Positions 32,801 to 44,525 of a stretch of 64,000 nt of DNA are shown in pieces. The notes under the pieces were generated by a model that was given only the letters and a program-made list of their open reading frames with translations, was not told the DNA's origin and did not search any database. The DNA is taken from positions 277,097 through 341,096 of the forward strand of contig JXTC01000283.1 in the NCBI GenBank assembly GCA_002914845.1, in the 5' to 3' direction. A program made the translations under genes and the position numbers. The stretch is from Trema orientale (Eukaryota > Streptophyta > Magnoliopsida > Rosales > Cannabaceae). The stretch's first letter is position 1. The number at the start of each line of letters is the position of its first letter.

Positions 32801-35049
32801 TGTTCACGATACGGAGTCATATACTTGGACAGTAAAACCTCTATAAATTAATACTCTTGGGACTAGGAAAAATTATTATTTTATAGAGGTTATTTATTTA
32901 TTGATAAATGACTAATTTATTAATTTATCGGTAAATAAATATTTATTAATTTAAAAGAGTAATATGAGTTTAATACTTGTACCTTTTTTCCTCTAAGATA
33001 CTTGTATGACTTATAATAGTAAAAATTAGATATAATCATAGTTAATGTATGCATGCAAAGAAGTTTAAAAGTTAACATGTATATAATTAAAAGTAAATAC
33101 ACATTGTTTGCACATAAATAAAATTCTAAAATTTAATTTTTAGTATATACATCAAAAAGTTAATATGTAGATATACATACATTAAACGTAACTTTAAAAT
33201 TTAATACCTTATAAGATATAGTATTTCAAGATGTTTCATATACATTGAATATAATATCTATAAAGAGTCATTAATTTTACTTTTAGAATCCAAATTATTG
33301 CAAATAGATTCCAAATCATATACTGAATATGCTATATGAATTATGAAAATCAGTGCGACTAAGTTCAATTTAAGTACAAATAATTAGTAAACAACTTTAG
33401 ATGCATTTCGAAAAGAACAAAATTAAGAAAATAGAAGTTATTTAGAAAAAGCTCATTAATATTGTGAATATTTGTGTTTTTTTTTATGTATTTAATCAAT
33501 TATTAATTTATATATTCGATGGGCTCTAAAAAAACTATAAAACAATTATAAAACAATTATTATCTTATGCATTTAGTGATAATATTAATTTAGTACATTG
33601 GCCCTTGGGATCGGAAGATTTTTATTATTTAACCGAGGTTATTAATTTATCAAATATTCATTTATTGAGTTTTTATAGTAATTAGCTTTCAGTATACTTG
33701 CTGTTTATTCAGTAAATTGACTGGAATAAATATAAATATACAAAAAGCTGATATTTGTTAATGATATTGTACAAGTTTAATCGTTACATTAATGGAGTCA
33801 TTCACCATGACGAAAGAGAGTTTGGAATTGATATCATGTACTAAAAACACGACTTCACCAATATCTAAAAAATGTGGAACATTTGACCTCAGTAATTTTA
33901 GTTTAGAAAAATTTCTTCTAGAAGGAAGTGGCATAAGTACTTTCTTTTCTTCAGGCGCTTCACTTAAAAAGTTTTATGTGTGTGTATTTGCTTGTGTCAT
34001 CTGTTTGCAGTTACACCTATATGTCCAACTATCTATGCATATATGTAATACACATTCTTTGATAATATCCTGCAGGGAAATTTTCATCTGGCCCAAAAAA
34101 GAGCGAATTAAAGATTGGCGAGTCGTCTGCCTTCTTTACCTATGTGAAATCGAGCATAATAAAAAACAATGCTCAAGCAGTTGCTCATGTTGAAGCCCAT
34201 GCTGTTCAACATTTGAGACCTGATGAGAAACGTCAGGCATGTGGCAACCCAGCGGTTGTTGATACCCACGTACATGAAAGTGGAGAGGCATGGGAAAGCT
34301 ATTCACAAGGAGATGACGTACCTAGCAGTACTAGTGTCCCAGATTCTCTTTCATTGGAGAGATCTTGTACCCCACCTGCACAAAGGGAACTTCCAAATGT
34401 TATGAAAGAAAGATTCTCCCATGTGCAAGTGCATCAGGGAAATGGAGTGGAAGCGCATCAAGGAAATGGAGTACAAATGCATCAAAGAAATGGACCTCAA
34501 CATGAGGACTCTAACTTACCTACTCAAGCAGCTTATCCGTATTGTATGTCAGGGGTTGTTAATCAAGTTATGATTTCATCGTCAGCTCAAGTGAGTCAAA
34601 AGAATCTTCATGAGGTGCAAAATCATGCTACCACAGTAATGATGCCACAGTATAATCATCTTCCACAATGTCCTCCTCATTTAACTGGGATGACATCATT
34701 CCCCTATTACCCAGTCAGCATATGCTTACAACCTGGTCAGATGCCTACAAATCATTCATGGCCGTCTTTTGGAGGTTCATCTTCCAATGAAGTGAAATTA
34801 AATAAAGTCGATAGAAGAGAGGCTGCTTTGATAAAATTTAGGCAAAAAAGGAAGGAGCGCTGTTTCGATAAAAAGATACGATATGTTAATCGAAAAAAAC
34901 TTGCTGAAAGGAGGCCTCGTATTCGAGGCCAGTTTGTGAGGAAAGTTAATGGTGTAACTGTGGATCTTAATGGGCAACCTGCTTCTGTGGATTATGACGA
35001 AGACGAAGAGGACGAAGAGCCGCTTGTATCTATGGATTCTACACCATAA
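29824..35049 (+). CDS. TOC1: TOC1/PRR1 pseudo-response regulator
   Basis: Six exons: 29824-30004, 30804-30965, 31073-31206, 31632-31802, 32438-32528, 34076-35049. All are GT-AG and in frame, giving 570 aa. There is a Gly run (residues 15-24), then a pseudo-receiver domain (about 35-150) and a C-terminal CCT domain (about 493-536, [18 protein letters not shown] ... [15 protein letters not shown]). An acidic tail follows ([10 protein letters not shown]). In the receiver, the first acidic residue is D41, its partner is N42, the conserved Ser is S117 and Lys is K139 (VKPLRTNEL). The phospho-acceptor position is D87 (SDLDLPM), where Arabidopsis TOC1 has Glu. TOC1 is a DNA-binding transcriptional repressor of the evening loop of the circadian clock. 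The last intron is 1.5 kb and carries a pogo-like MITE. Confidence 0.96.
32830..33680. mobile_element. Emigrant/Lemi1-like (pogo-type) element in a TOC1 intron
   Basis: The left end reads cagtaaaacctctataaatt, the terminal repeat known from Emigrant/Lemi1 elements, followed by cttgggactagg. The right end holds the family's subterminal cttgggatcgg and cgaggttattaatttatc, then a decayed terminal repeat (gagtttttatagta). About 850 bp long, AT-rich, without transposase. It accounts for most of the large fifth intron. Confidence 0.75.
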
Positions 35050-35615
35050 GAAGGTGGTTCTGGGTACTAATATTATGTTGCTAGTTATTGAGGGAGGATA
35101 CTTTCAAGTCGTAAGATGCAATACTTCCTTTGCTCTTGTTTAAATTATCCCATGGAGTTTCTGCATCTTTACCTGCTCTCCGTATTGGATGACTGGGATC
35201 TGGTGCTGCATATGGATTTTGAGAAATGCATCATTGAGAGGACACAGGTCAATATGGAATTTGTTTGTAAGCAAGAAGTAAATCAGTATGTTGGAGTACA
35301 AGTTTTGGTATGCTCAAAAGTTACACCAGCTAAGAGTTCTCCGATCGAAATATTTCCTGCAAAATGGATGTATGCTCCAGAAATTGTCCATTGTGGGATT
35401 GCAAGCAGTTTGTTCTTCAATCATTTCCATGTTTGAAATCAAAGCAAGTAAGCGGTTGGTCTTCCGACTTTTAATGATGAACTATCGAAATTTCATAGAA
35501 TGCAGAAATTTCTATGTTGTATGGAATTCCATTTTGATGAAAAATATCGAATTTAAGTTATGCTTGACCTCCTTGTCCTTGGCTGTATGGAACTCGTTCA
35601 AATGAAGATCCTGAC
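35050..35615 (+). other. Probable TOC1 3' UTR and downstream DNA
   Basis: Unique sequence after the TOC1 stop. A 21-bp phrase beginning gtatggaactcgttcaaatg occurs at about 35586 and again at about 35780, so the SINE at 35625 inserted between two older direct repeats. Open frames here have no recognisable content. Confidence 0.5.
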
Positions 35616-35624
35616 CCTTATCTT

Positions 35625-35764
35625 TTCTTTTTTTTTTTTTTTAAAAAAAGTGGGGCTTAACTAATGACCACCACTTACTACAAATTAAAGGAAAATGACA
35701 CACACACACTACCAATGTTTGAACCCCTGACCCCCCCAAACACACACACACAACCCTCAAACCT
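35625..35764 (-). mobile_element. tRNA-derived SINE, family 1, 5'-truncated
   Basis: It shares the tail and box B region (caccacttactacaaatta, gtttgaacccctgac) with the 18667 copy but stops before box A, so it is truncated at its promoter end. It is flanked by a 9-bp duplication, ccttatctt, at 35616-35624 and 35765-35773. The truncation is typical of incomplete reverse transcription. Confidence 0.8.
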
Positions 35765-35773
35765 CCTTATCTT

Positions 35774-37516
35774 AAGCCGTATGGAACTCGTTCAAATGAT
35801 TATCGAATATATGGTTGTGCACTTGTGCTTGCTCTCCTTACGTGTAGCTGATATAGAATTTTGGAAACGTTGAGGACATTGAATCAAAATTTTTTTTTCC
35901 CTCGCTTATAAGAGATTATGTTAGTCGCCTAGTTACCCTGTAATTCAACGTACTTGGTCGAAGCAATTGTATGTCAAAACGGAATTTGATACTCGTCTGT
36001 AGTTTGATGGAAAACCTATATGCATCTACGTTTGGTTGTTCCTTCGGCTTTTGGGCCTCATATAGCCATATACTCTGGCATGAATTATGACTATGGTCTA
36101 GCCGAATACAATTCCTAAGTAATCGAATTAATAATAATAACAATAGTCTCAGAAACATTAAAGAGTTGGGGTTAGTCACAACTAAATAGCTTAAATGGAG
36201 AGAGCTAAGAAGAGTTTGTCCACTAGTTTCAAGCATTTAAAAATAAAAAATAAAAAAAAAACCACTCTCCTAGAGACATTTTTAATGAAAAAAAAAAACC
36301 CCCCAATTCTCTCCTTGATCGCATTGATTATGTCATAAACGTTGAAAATTCTAAAAGAGTGTGAAAGCAAATCCTCTTCCATATTCTAGGCCATTAAGTC
36401 TATTCGTTGGCATATTTATTAACAACAACTACTCGGGATTTGCCGGACATAAAGGGCCTTCCTTACCATTCAGCCTATTGGACTGTCAAAACACAAAATA
36501 AGTGGGCTATTTTTCACACCTCGTCGTCCGATTTTGGGTCTGGGAAATGGACCTGACTAATAGTGCTTTGCGGTTAAATGACTAATCTAGGAGTAAAATT
36601 ATTTGGAGAATGATTTTTTAGGGTGTCAAAATATTTTTGACAGGTTTTCACCGGTGGCAAAGTCAGGACTTTTTTTTAGTCAGGGCGGAATGTAAGAAAT
36701 TATATTACGTATCATGATAACACAATATTTCTAGATACAATAATAACACAAAAATAGAGCGACTTGCTTAACAAAGAAATGAAAAAACAAACTACAAAAA
36801 ATGAAAGAGAAGTGCTAAGTGAAATATGTGTGCTTTCACATGAAAATTTAGAAGTGTGGCTCTTTAGCATTTTTCAAAGTGAAAATTTTTTCATTTTTAA
36901 GGATTTTACAATCAGACACAAAAGTAAAAACTAATCTTGTTTTGTTTTTCTAAAAAATGTGAAAGATAAAAAGCACATTGAAGGATTTATGAAAAAACTA
37001 CTAGTTTTTTCACCTTCACTTTCTTATTGTGGGGGAACACGTCTAGTCTTTCCAAATCCCACCTTTTTTTACTCAAATTTTGTTTTATAAAATTGAATGG
37101 GAAAAGACAAATTAATATTAAAACATATGCTAAGAGAGGATAAAAGTAAAAATTCACATAATATTAAGAGGACATAATTGAAGGAAAAAAAATATCAATA
37201 AGGGCCAATTATGAAAAAAATCTAATTCTACATAAAGTGAAAAATAAGAATAAAAAGTTGAGCATGCCCCCACTTGCCCTCTCCTCCCTTCGCCAATGGT
37301 TGTCACTACATTAGTGCCCGGTGATTGGTCTTGAAAATGGCAGAAATTTGTGGTCTTATGTGACTATTCGTCATGATATTGTGACATCCCCTGGAAAAAT
37401 TATTTTGGCCCAAATTACTCCCATTCAAGTCTTTTATGTTTCAGAAAACATCTTTTTGTTTTGTTTTCTTTTTTATAGGCAATTTCTCGTGTGTATATGT
37501 ACATGCATATATCATA

Positions 37517-37547
<31 letters not shown>
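35774..37547. other. Intergenic DNA, no gene seen
   Basis: AT-rich spacer with an (AT)n tract near 37510-37540. No gene or clear element was identified. Confidence 0.45.
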
Positions 37548-38180
37548 TGGCTGGAAAGTGGCCCTTGGCCAAGCTGCCCACAGAGATTCATTGGATTAGA
37601 CAAAACAAGATTACAAAACAAAGGCCTGAGACAAAACTACATTCAGAAACTAACGACATGCCAAAAACAGCATAAAAAACAAACTAACCAACCAGTACAG
37701 AGAAAAAGAAAACAGAGGGTCGGAACCCAACCACCAAAAGGAGGAAGGAGAATCAACGCCACTCCAGGTAGTCAGCGAAGATTTCCTTTGGGACATCGTT
37801 AATAACAAGACTGCCCAACTCTCACGTGGACGCTGCCCATTTCGCCAAATCATGTGCCGCAAAGTTGGCGCTTGCTTCTATGGATCTTGTGAAGCTTCAA
37901 AAGTACTCAGCTCCGATCGGACTCTGATTAAAGGGTCAATTATGTCCCACAGAGCAGAGCAGATGGTGGTGACGGTGTGTGTCGAGGAAATTGACCACTG
38001 CAGTTGAATCTGATTTTCCAGGATGATATGTATTCTTCACCCCCCCAACCTCTTAGCTAGAGTAATGGCTGAAAGGACAGCGCATGCTTCCCCTGCTGCT
38101 GCATTAGAGAACGTCCATTTCCTAGTAAGAGCTCCCATGACAAAACCCTCATGGTGGTAAGAATTCAGGTCAAACCGCTA
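37548..38180 (-). pseudogene. LINE-type RNase H (RVT_3-like) remnant
   Basis: Minus-strand translation shows, in broken frames, GALTRKWTFSNAAAGEACAVLSAITLAKRLG, then ASANFAAHDLAKWAAST followed by an in-frame stop where Trp is expected, then GSLVINDVPKEIFADYLEW. These are the start and end of the RNase H-like domain found at the end of plant L1-type retrotransposons and in related host-genome copies. Frameshifts and stops show it is dead. The rest of the element was not found next to it. Confidence 0.65.
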
Positions 38181-38529
38181 TGTAACGCCCAAGTCTCACA
38201 TCGGGTATGCTCTGGAAAAATCATAGATCATGGGTATTTAAGTGGTGGTCTGTTAGTTAAAAAGTACATTCAAGCTAACACTTTTGGGTGAGACTCAGTA
38301 ATGTTACACGATACGTCAATTTTCAATCATGAAACTCGTCATTACAGAACCACAAACTTGTGAATTCTACTAACACTACTTAGATTGGAACCAAAGAGCT
38401 CTTGCCACGTAAACAATACAATTTGCAAATTGGATTGCTTCTATGTAGATTGGATTAAGTTTGTTTCTAAAATCTACTCATAATAGGGATCGGATATAAT
38501 ATGTTAAAAAGAGAACAAATGAATTAGAT

Positions 38530-39290
38530 GAAAATCTAGAACTGACACGAAACATGAATAGTAAAGTATGCTCGTGCTTCATGTCGTACTTGGTACGACC
38601 TAATAAATGTTTGTGTCGTGCTCATATTTTCCTAGCTTAAAAATATTAGGCTCGGTATGGCCCATAGGTACATCTTATGCCCTTTTTGTGCTTATGCTAA
38701 GCTTATATTGTGCCAGACATAATGAGCCCATTATAATCTTATGCCATTTTCATGCTTATGCTAAGCTCGTATTGTGCTAAACATAATGAGCCCATATTAT
38801 AATTAGTTGCTAATTTCTAATTAATAGTTAAAAATAACGAATAAGTGAACACCTCTTTTATATTTAAGTACAAGACTTTATATTACGAATTAATACATAA
38901 ATTGACCTAACTATATAGTAATAATTATTAGTATTATTTATCTATTATTTTTTAACTTATAAAAGAAGTAATGTAAGATTGTTAAGTTAAAATAAAATAT
39001 CTATTAAATACCTAGTGTGGTGCTTTTGTACTTTGTAGGTCATATGTTGTGCTTTTTTTTTTTTATAATAAAAAGGACGGATGAGATCCGGGTGGTGGGT
39101 CACTTCCCAGAACCACTCCCATTCGGTTGAGCTCCCAAGGGCGACGTGGGGGCTCGAACTCATGACCTCACCCTCTTAAGTGAGAGAAGGCCTTAAGTTC
39201 AAGTTTCTTGCTACTTCGACCACCCCCTTGAGAGTAGGTTTATGTTGTGCTTGTGTTTAGCTTATGCTCAATGTGTATTGTACTGTGGCC
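38530..39290. mobile_element. Degenerate DNA-transposon-like repeat with nested SINE
   Basis: It contains repeated phrases such as tcttatgcc...tttcatgcttatgctaagct and ttgtgcc/gacataatgagcccat, in two tandem-like versions around 38665-38800. The cgtgct/agcacg word bias resembles the hAT-like families in this window, but clear ends were not found. Confidence 0.4.
39055..39240 (-). mobile_element. tRNA-derived SINE, family 2, copy 1
   Basis: On the minus strand, box A is tggtcgaagtagcaagaa-like and box B is gagttcgagccccc; the 3' end reads catccgtcctttttattataa with a poly-A tail. It is bounded by a perfect 12-bp duplication, tatgttgtgctt (39043-39054 and 39241-39252). A second copy is at 63203-63387. 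Confidence 0.88.
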
Positions 39291-39538
39291 TATAGTACAT
39301 GAAAACATGATCTCCGCATTGCCAACACCTCGTGCTGTGCATTACTTGGCACAAATTTTTTTGTGCCATGCCACGTGTCTAGTGGGTGACTTATTGACAT
39401 ATAAACACCCTTATAGTACATGAAAACATGATCTCCGCATTGCCAACACCTCGTGCTGTGCATTACTTGGCACAAATTTTTTTGTGCCATGCCACGTGTC
39501 TAGTGGCCAGTGGGTGACTTATTGACATATAAACACCC
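39291..39538. repeat. Recent ~121-bp tandem duplication
   Basis: Units start at 39291 and 39412 with tatagtacatgaaaacatga and are almost identical over their whole length, apart from a 7-bp insertion (ccagtgg) in unit 2. The near-identity points to a recent event. It lies directly after the degenerate element at 38530. Confidence 0.9.
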
Positions 39539-40844
39539 CTAATATAAGCTAAGATTCTTTTATTTCCTAATTTCACCTTTCTTATAATTTATTCTGGTAT
39601 GATAGCGGTTTTTAGTAAACCACCCATAAATGCGAAGCAAAAAGCGCCCCCAACTACCCATGAATGCAAGCAAAAAGGGCTCCCAACTCATGTTTTCTTC
39701 TCCTTTGGCGAGAACAAGTTCCAACTGGTGTTCTCTTTCTCGCCAGAACCAAATCAAGCTTGAATTCGTCGTCACATTCCTCTATTTCTTCTAATAACAT
39801 AGTTGGTAATTAAAAACAAACCTTATTATTTTAACTTGGAATGTCTAAAGTTTGAATGTATTAATCCCATGATTAATTAAAACCAAGAAACATCACGACA
39901 TTTGGTTAATCAAGAAGTTTAGGCGTATTGTATTGAGTTGTATTGTATTATATTATTCTATTACACTATTGTGTTTAGTTTTGTATTTGTATTAAGGTGA
40001 TGTATTAAAAAGTTAATTTTGAAAAGTACTATTTTTAAAAATTTACATAGAAAAATATAATTTTCAAAAAATATTTAGAAAAATATCACTTGTAAAATTA
40101 CCACTTTTTAAAAACTTATTTATGAAAAAACAATTTTTAGATATAAATTTAGAAAAATACCACTTTTAAAAATTTATTAAAAAATACCACTTTTAAAAGG
40201 AATAAAGTGATGTGAGAGAGAAAGTGATAAGGGAACAGAAAAAGAGAGAAGTGTGAATATTGTACAATATTATGTTAAAGTTAAAATTATGTAATATAGT
40301 GTAATACAAATTTTTTATTTTGTATTAGATAATACTCTTCGTATTGTATTAAATTATAATGTTGTATTAAATAATACAATATAAAAATACAGTATTATAT
40401 TTAATTAATACAATACAGAATCTTTATAAATGTACCAAGCATGAACTTAGGTAATTATCAAAACGATCCGAGAAGCAGCGTATTAAGACAACGATGACCA
40501 AGATTTGGTCTATATTTACATAAAATGTTGTAATTCAACCAATCTCAAGCGTCCTTTATATATGGTTTAAAAACAAAATAAAATAAAATAAAATAAATAA
40601 AATAAACAAAGAACCCACATTACCTCAAAACTGTTTGACGAAATTTTGAACCCCAAGCACATACTCAACTCCAATCAATCTCCATTGCAGGTCCAAACCT
40701 AAACCTCACTTTTTGATTTGATCTATAGATATGGCTCTGAATAATTTTGTTATCGTTACAATCATTATGATTATCATCCGAAAATTTTTAGTGATTGAAT
40801 TCTGTATATGGGTTTAGGTCGGTGGCACAATTCGAAACGAGACG
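39539..40844. other. VTI1 upstream region with an AT-rich inverted repeat
   Basis: About 39927-40424 has ends built from tattgtattga/taatacaata words in inverted orientation and an interior of repeated 'aaaataccacttttaaaa' units, so it is probably a MITE. An (aaaat)n tract lies at about 40572-40606. The rest should hold the VTI1 promoter and 5' UTR. Confidence 0.45.
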
Positions 40845-42818
40845 ATGAGTGAGGTATTTGAGGGTTACGAACGCCATTATTCCGAGCTTTCGGCCAATCT
40901 CTCCCGGAAATGTACGGCAGCTTCTGCTCTTAATGGAGGTAACAATGAGAATTTTCTCGCATTTTGTCTTCTGGGGTTTTTTTTTTTTTTAAATATATAT
41001 ATATATATTTTCTATGATGGTGGAATTTGGTGAATTTGATTACGATTTACAGAACAGAAAAAGCAGAGGATTTCAGAAATTAAAAATGGGTTGGATGAGG
41101 CTGATAATTTGGTACATTTCTTTGGTTATGATCTCTGTTTTTTCCAGTATGTTTGGATATATGTATATGTATATGTATATGTATGTATGTATGTATTAGT
41201 GGATTGAAAGATTGGAATTTTGACGAATTTAAACAGCTTAGGAAAATGGATCTTGAAGCGAGGAGTTTGCAGCCAAGTGTAAAGGCAATGCTTCTCGCTA
41301 AGCTAAGAGAATACAAAACCGATTTGAACAATTTGAAGGCTGAGGTTAAGAGAATCTCATCATTGAGTTCCTCCCAGGTGGCTCGAGAAGATCTGTTGGA
41401 GTCTGGAATGGCGGATGCTTTCTCGGTATATCTATATGAACCCCCTTTTTCCAACCCATTTAGCTTTATGTTCTTCGAATTTTGTAGCAGCATTTTGGAT
41501 TGTTGTTCGAGAATTCTTTTTGGTCTTCATTGATTGGATATTTGTTAATGACCTTGAATTGTTGTTAACAATTCCCTGATCAAATCTGCTTAGGATTTGA
41601 TTCTTTTGACAATATAAGCAATATATGTGTGTGTTTTCGTCATTGTCTTCTGATCTTCATTGATTGGCTGTTTGTTGACCTTGAATTGTTGTTTCCATGA
41701 TCAAATCTTCAATTTTAAGTACACAGCTATGCTTAGGATTTCTTTTGGTTCCTGATTTTCCATATTCTTCTGTGTGCAGCGAGTTTGCAGCTGGTTTTCT
41801 AATTGTTCTTTTTGCTTTCCTTCTTAGACAATCCCAACCTGTCCATCTTTGCTAATAGGATCATATCAGAGGTTTTTTTTTTTCCTCTCTGGAAAAAATT
41901 CTTGAGTCCGAACTAAATGGAGTTATATCGGTTGTATATGCCGTTGATTTGCTCAACCAAGATCATTTCTTTTTTCCTGTCGTGAACATTAAGGATCCAA
42001 GTCTTTCTTTGTATTGGTTTGGGTATTTGTTCTCGTGTGTTTTCACTCGCATTTTTCTTGTTTTAATTAATGGTCACTCCTTTTTCAATCTTCTGTACAC
42101 TTTTATGGAAATTGATGGGTGATGATGGGGACAGGCATCTAATGATCAAAGGGGAAGATTGTTGATGACAACCGAGAGGTTAAATCAGTCTAGTGACAGA
42201 ATCAAGGAAAGTAGAAGAACAATGCTGGAAACAGAAGAACTTGGTGTGTCGATTCTCCAGGATTTGCACCAACAGCGCCAATCTCTACTCCATGCCCACA
42301 AGACGGTATGTCTTTTGTTAAGCTCCGTTACTAAATATGCTTTCATTTTTTCTTTCTAACCCAGTGATCTCTCTCTTGTATTCCCAAGTGTTGGTAGAAG
42401 AAGAACAATGCCTGGGGCTTGTCATACACGTATGTGGTTTATTTGCTCATAATTTGGGGTTCAATTCCCCTAAGGCCACCATGCTCGTGAAATAATCTTG
42501 AGTTTTATGCTTCAAATATTTTACAATTGTAGGTTCAGCGGGGCTTGAGATTCAAACTTTGTGGGAAATTTGCTCCTATTAAAAAGCACTCTATGAATTG
42601 CATAGTTAAATGTCAAATGGGATGATCAAGGTGGAAAATTTGTTAATGTCTACTCCTTTTTGCAGCTACATGGGGTGGATGAGAATGTCAGCAAGAGCAA
42701 GAAGATCCTGACAGCTATGTCAAGAAGGATGAGCAGGAACAAATGGATCATTGGGTCTATTATAGCTGCTCTTGTGCTTGCAATCCTATTCATCATTTAC
42801 TTTAAACTCACACATTAG
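40845..42818 (+). CDS. VTI11: VTI1-type v-SNARE (Qb-SNARE)
   Basis: Five exons: 40845-40938, 41053-41111, 41237-41425, 42135-42305, 42666-42818. All are GT-AG and in frame, giving 221 aa, the same length I recall for Arabidopsis VTI11. The N-terminal three-helix domain begins MSEVFEGYERHYSELSANLS and includes KMDLEARSLQPSVKAMLLAKLREYK. The SNARE motif runs through about residues 130-190 (TERLNQSSDRIKESRRTMLE ... LHGVDENVSKSKKIL). A C-terminal membrane anchor follows (WIIGSIIAALVLAILFIIYF) with a short lumenal tail. VTI11 acts in trafficking between the trans-Golgi network, prevacuolar compartment and vacuole. VTI12/VTI13 are possible alternatives, so the exact paralogue is less sure than the family. 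Confidence 0.9.
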
Positions 42819-43599
42819 CAAGCCGGCCTCGGCTTGTTTTATGTTTGTATTGATTGTTTTGACATTTGACAGTCGACAGTCTCATATTGGTGTATATGTC
42901 GTTGAACTTTATTTGCCATTCGAGTGTGTAATACAGTGAAACCCCTATGAAACAACAATGTTGAGATTAAGAGAAATTATTGTTTTAGAGGGGTTTTTTA
43001 TTCATTGATGAGTAGAAATTATTCATTTTTATTCTTATATCAATAAATAAATATTAGATAGTTCAAAAAGAGTTTTATGTTTTAACTATTTGTAGATGCA
43101 TTATATTTAATTTTAATTCCGTTTTACCCAAAAACATGTATGACTTATGAATCATATCAAAAAACAATGGATGTGATCACAAGTGATTAAAATATGCACA
43201 CATTAGAAGCACAAATGGTTATCATCTACATACATAAAAGATAGAAACATAAAAGCCTAAAATTTAATCATACAATGATGGAATCACCTACTGATAAAAG
43301 AGATTACTCAAAGCATAATGAATACGCATGCTCATGATGATCATGATCCAGTCAATACTTAGTGTTTTACCTTTCTCGAAAGGGGACATTTTAAGCTGTA
43401 CTTGCAACAGCGTTAATATATATATATTATATATATATATATAGACACACACTAGTATTAAGTGCACATGCCCGTGGCATGTGGCTTGTAGAGAGAATAA
43501 CCATTTTAAACTATTACACAAATACAGAAATAAGATAATAAAGACGTGCCCATGATTTTCTCTACTAATACGTGTAATGCAAGTGTAATGCAACGCACA

Positions 43600-44525
43600 A
43601 AAAAGAGGAGTTTTTTGCGCGTTACGACCGATCATGAAAATCTTAAAAATTAACGTTTTAGGTAAGACCGAAAATCCGTTTTCGGTAGATACATTTCAGG
43701 TTATAGTAGGTATGCTTCCGCAAGGTTCATGATAACTTGGTGCAGGCTACAACGAAGTACAAGGCAGATGCAGACAAGAAGCGACGGTACATCGAGTCTA
43801 AAGTTGGAGACTTTGTTTGGGCCGTACTTATACAAGATCATTTTTCTGTTGGCAATTATAACAAGCACTCAGCAAAAAAGATTGGACCACTTATAATAAT
43901 CGAGAAGATCAATCCTAACGCGTACCGTCTAAAGTTGCCTTCACATAATCGTACAACGGATGTTTTCAATGTCAAGCATCTCATTCCATTTCAAAGAGAT
44001 TCATCGGACGAAGATACTTCTGAAAATTCGAGAGTGAATTTTCTCCATCCTAGGAAGGATGATGCAGCATGCAAAAAGGAGGAGTTTTTCACGTATTGCG
44101 ATCGGTCCTGAAAATCCTAAAAATTGGCATCCTTGGTGGACCAAAAATCCATTTTAGGTAGACCGAAAATCCGGTTTCAGTAGACCAAAAATCGCCTCAA
44201 GAAATGTCATTTTCTCGGGAAGAATCAGTCAACCAAAAATGCGATTTCTGTAATTTTTTTTTCAGTTACTCATTTTTGTATTTTTTCTGCTTTTAGTTGC
44301 CTTTTTCTGTATTTTTTTAATATTTCTGATAGAGTTTCATATTTTATTAAGTTTCCTATAAATTGTAAGCCCTAGGGCACTTTTGAATAGAGTTGTTTGA
44401 GTATAACAAAACTATAGAGAGAGTTTCTCTTTTCTTCCCAAATTTTCGGTATTCTTGAGAGAATCAATAGTTGTTTGAAGCCTATTTTTTGGTATTCGTG
44501 ATTGAATCAACAGGTTATAGTAGGT
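43600..44525 (+). mobile_element. Internally deleted Ty3/gypsy retrotransposon remnant
   Basis: A frame at 43737-44111 encodes the C-terminal part of a gypsy polyprotein (integrase tail: KYKADADKKRR, VGDFVWAVL, AKKIGPLIIIEKINPNAYRLKLPSH, DVFNVKHLIPF). Related LTR-like sequence flanks it: gagtttttt(g/c)(c)gcgt and ccgaaaatccg(t/g)ttt occur before and after, and both sides end with aggttatagtagg. The left LTR is heavily deleted and most of gag-pol is missing, so it cannot move by itself. Confidence 0.65.

Noticed and set aside
33792..34193. 133-codon frame in front of the last TOC1 exon
   Set aside because: It lies in the large intron and crosses the splice acceptor in another frame; no motif.
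34144..35049. A separate 301-aa CCT-domain protein
   Set aside because: It is the last exon of TOC1; the frame joins the upstream receiver exons through valid splice sites.
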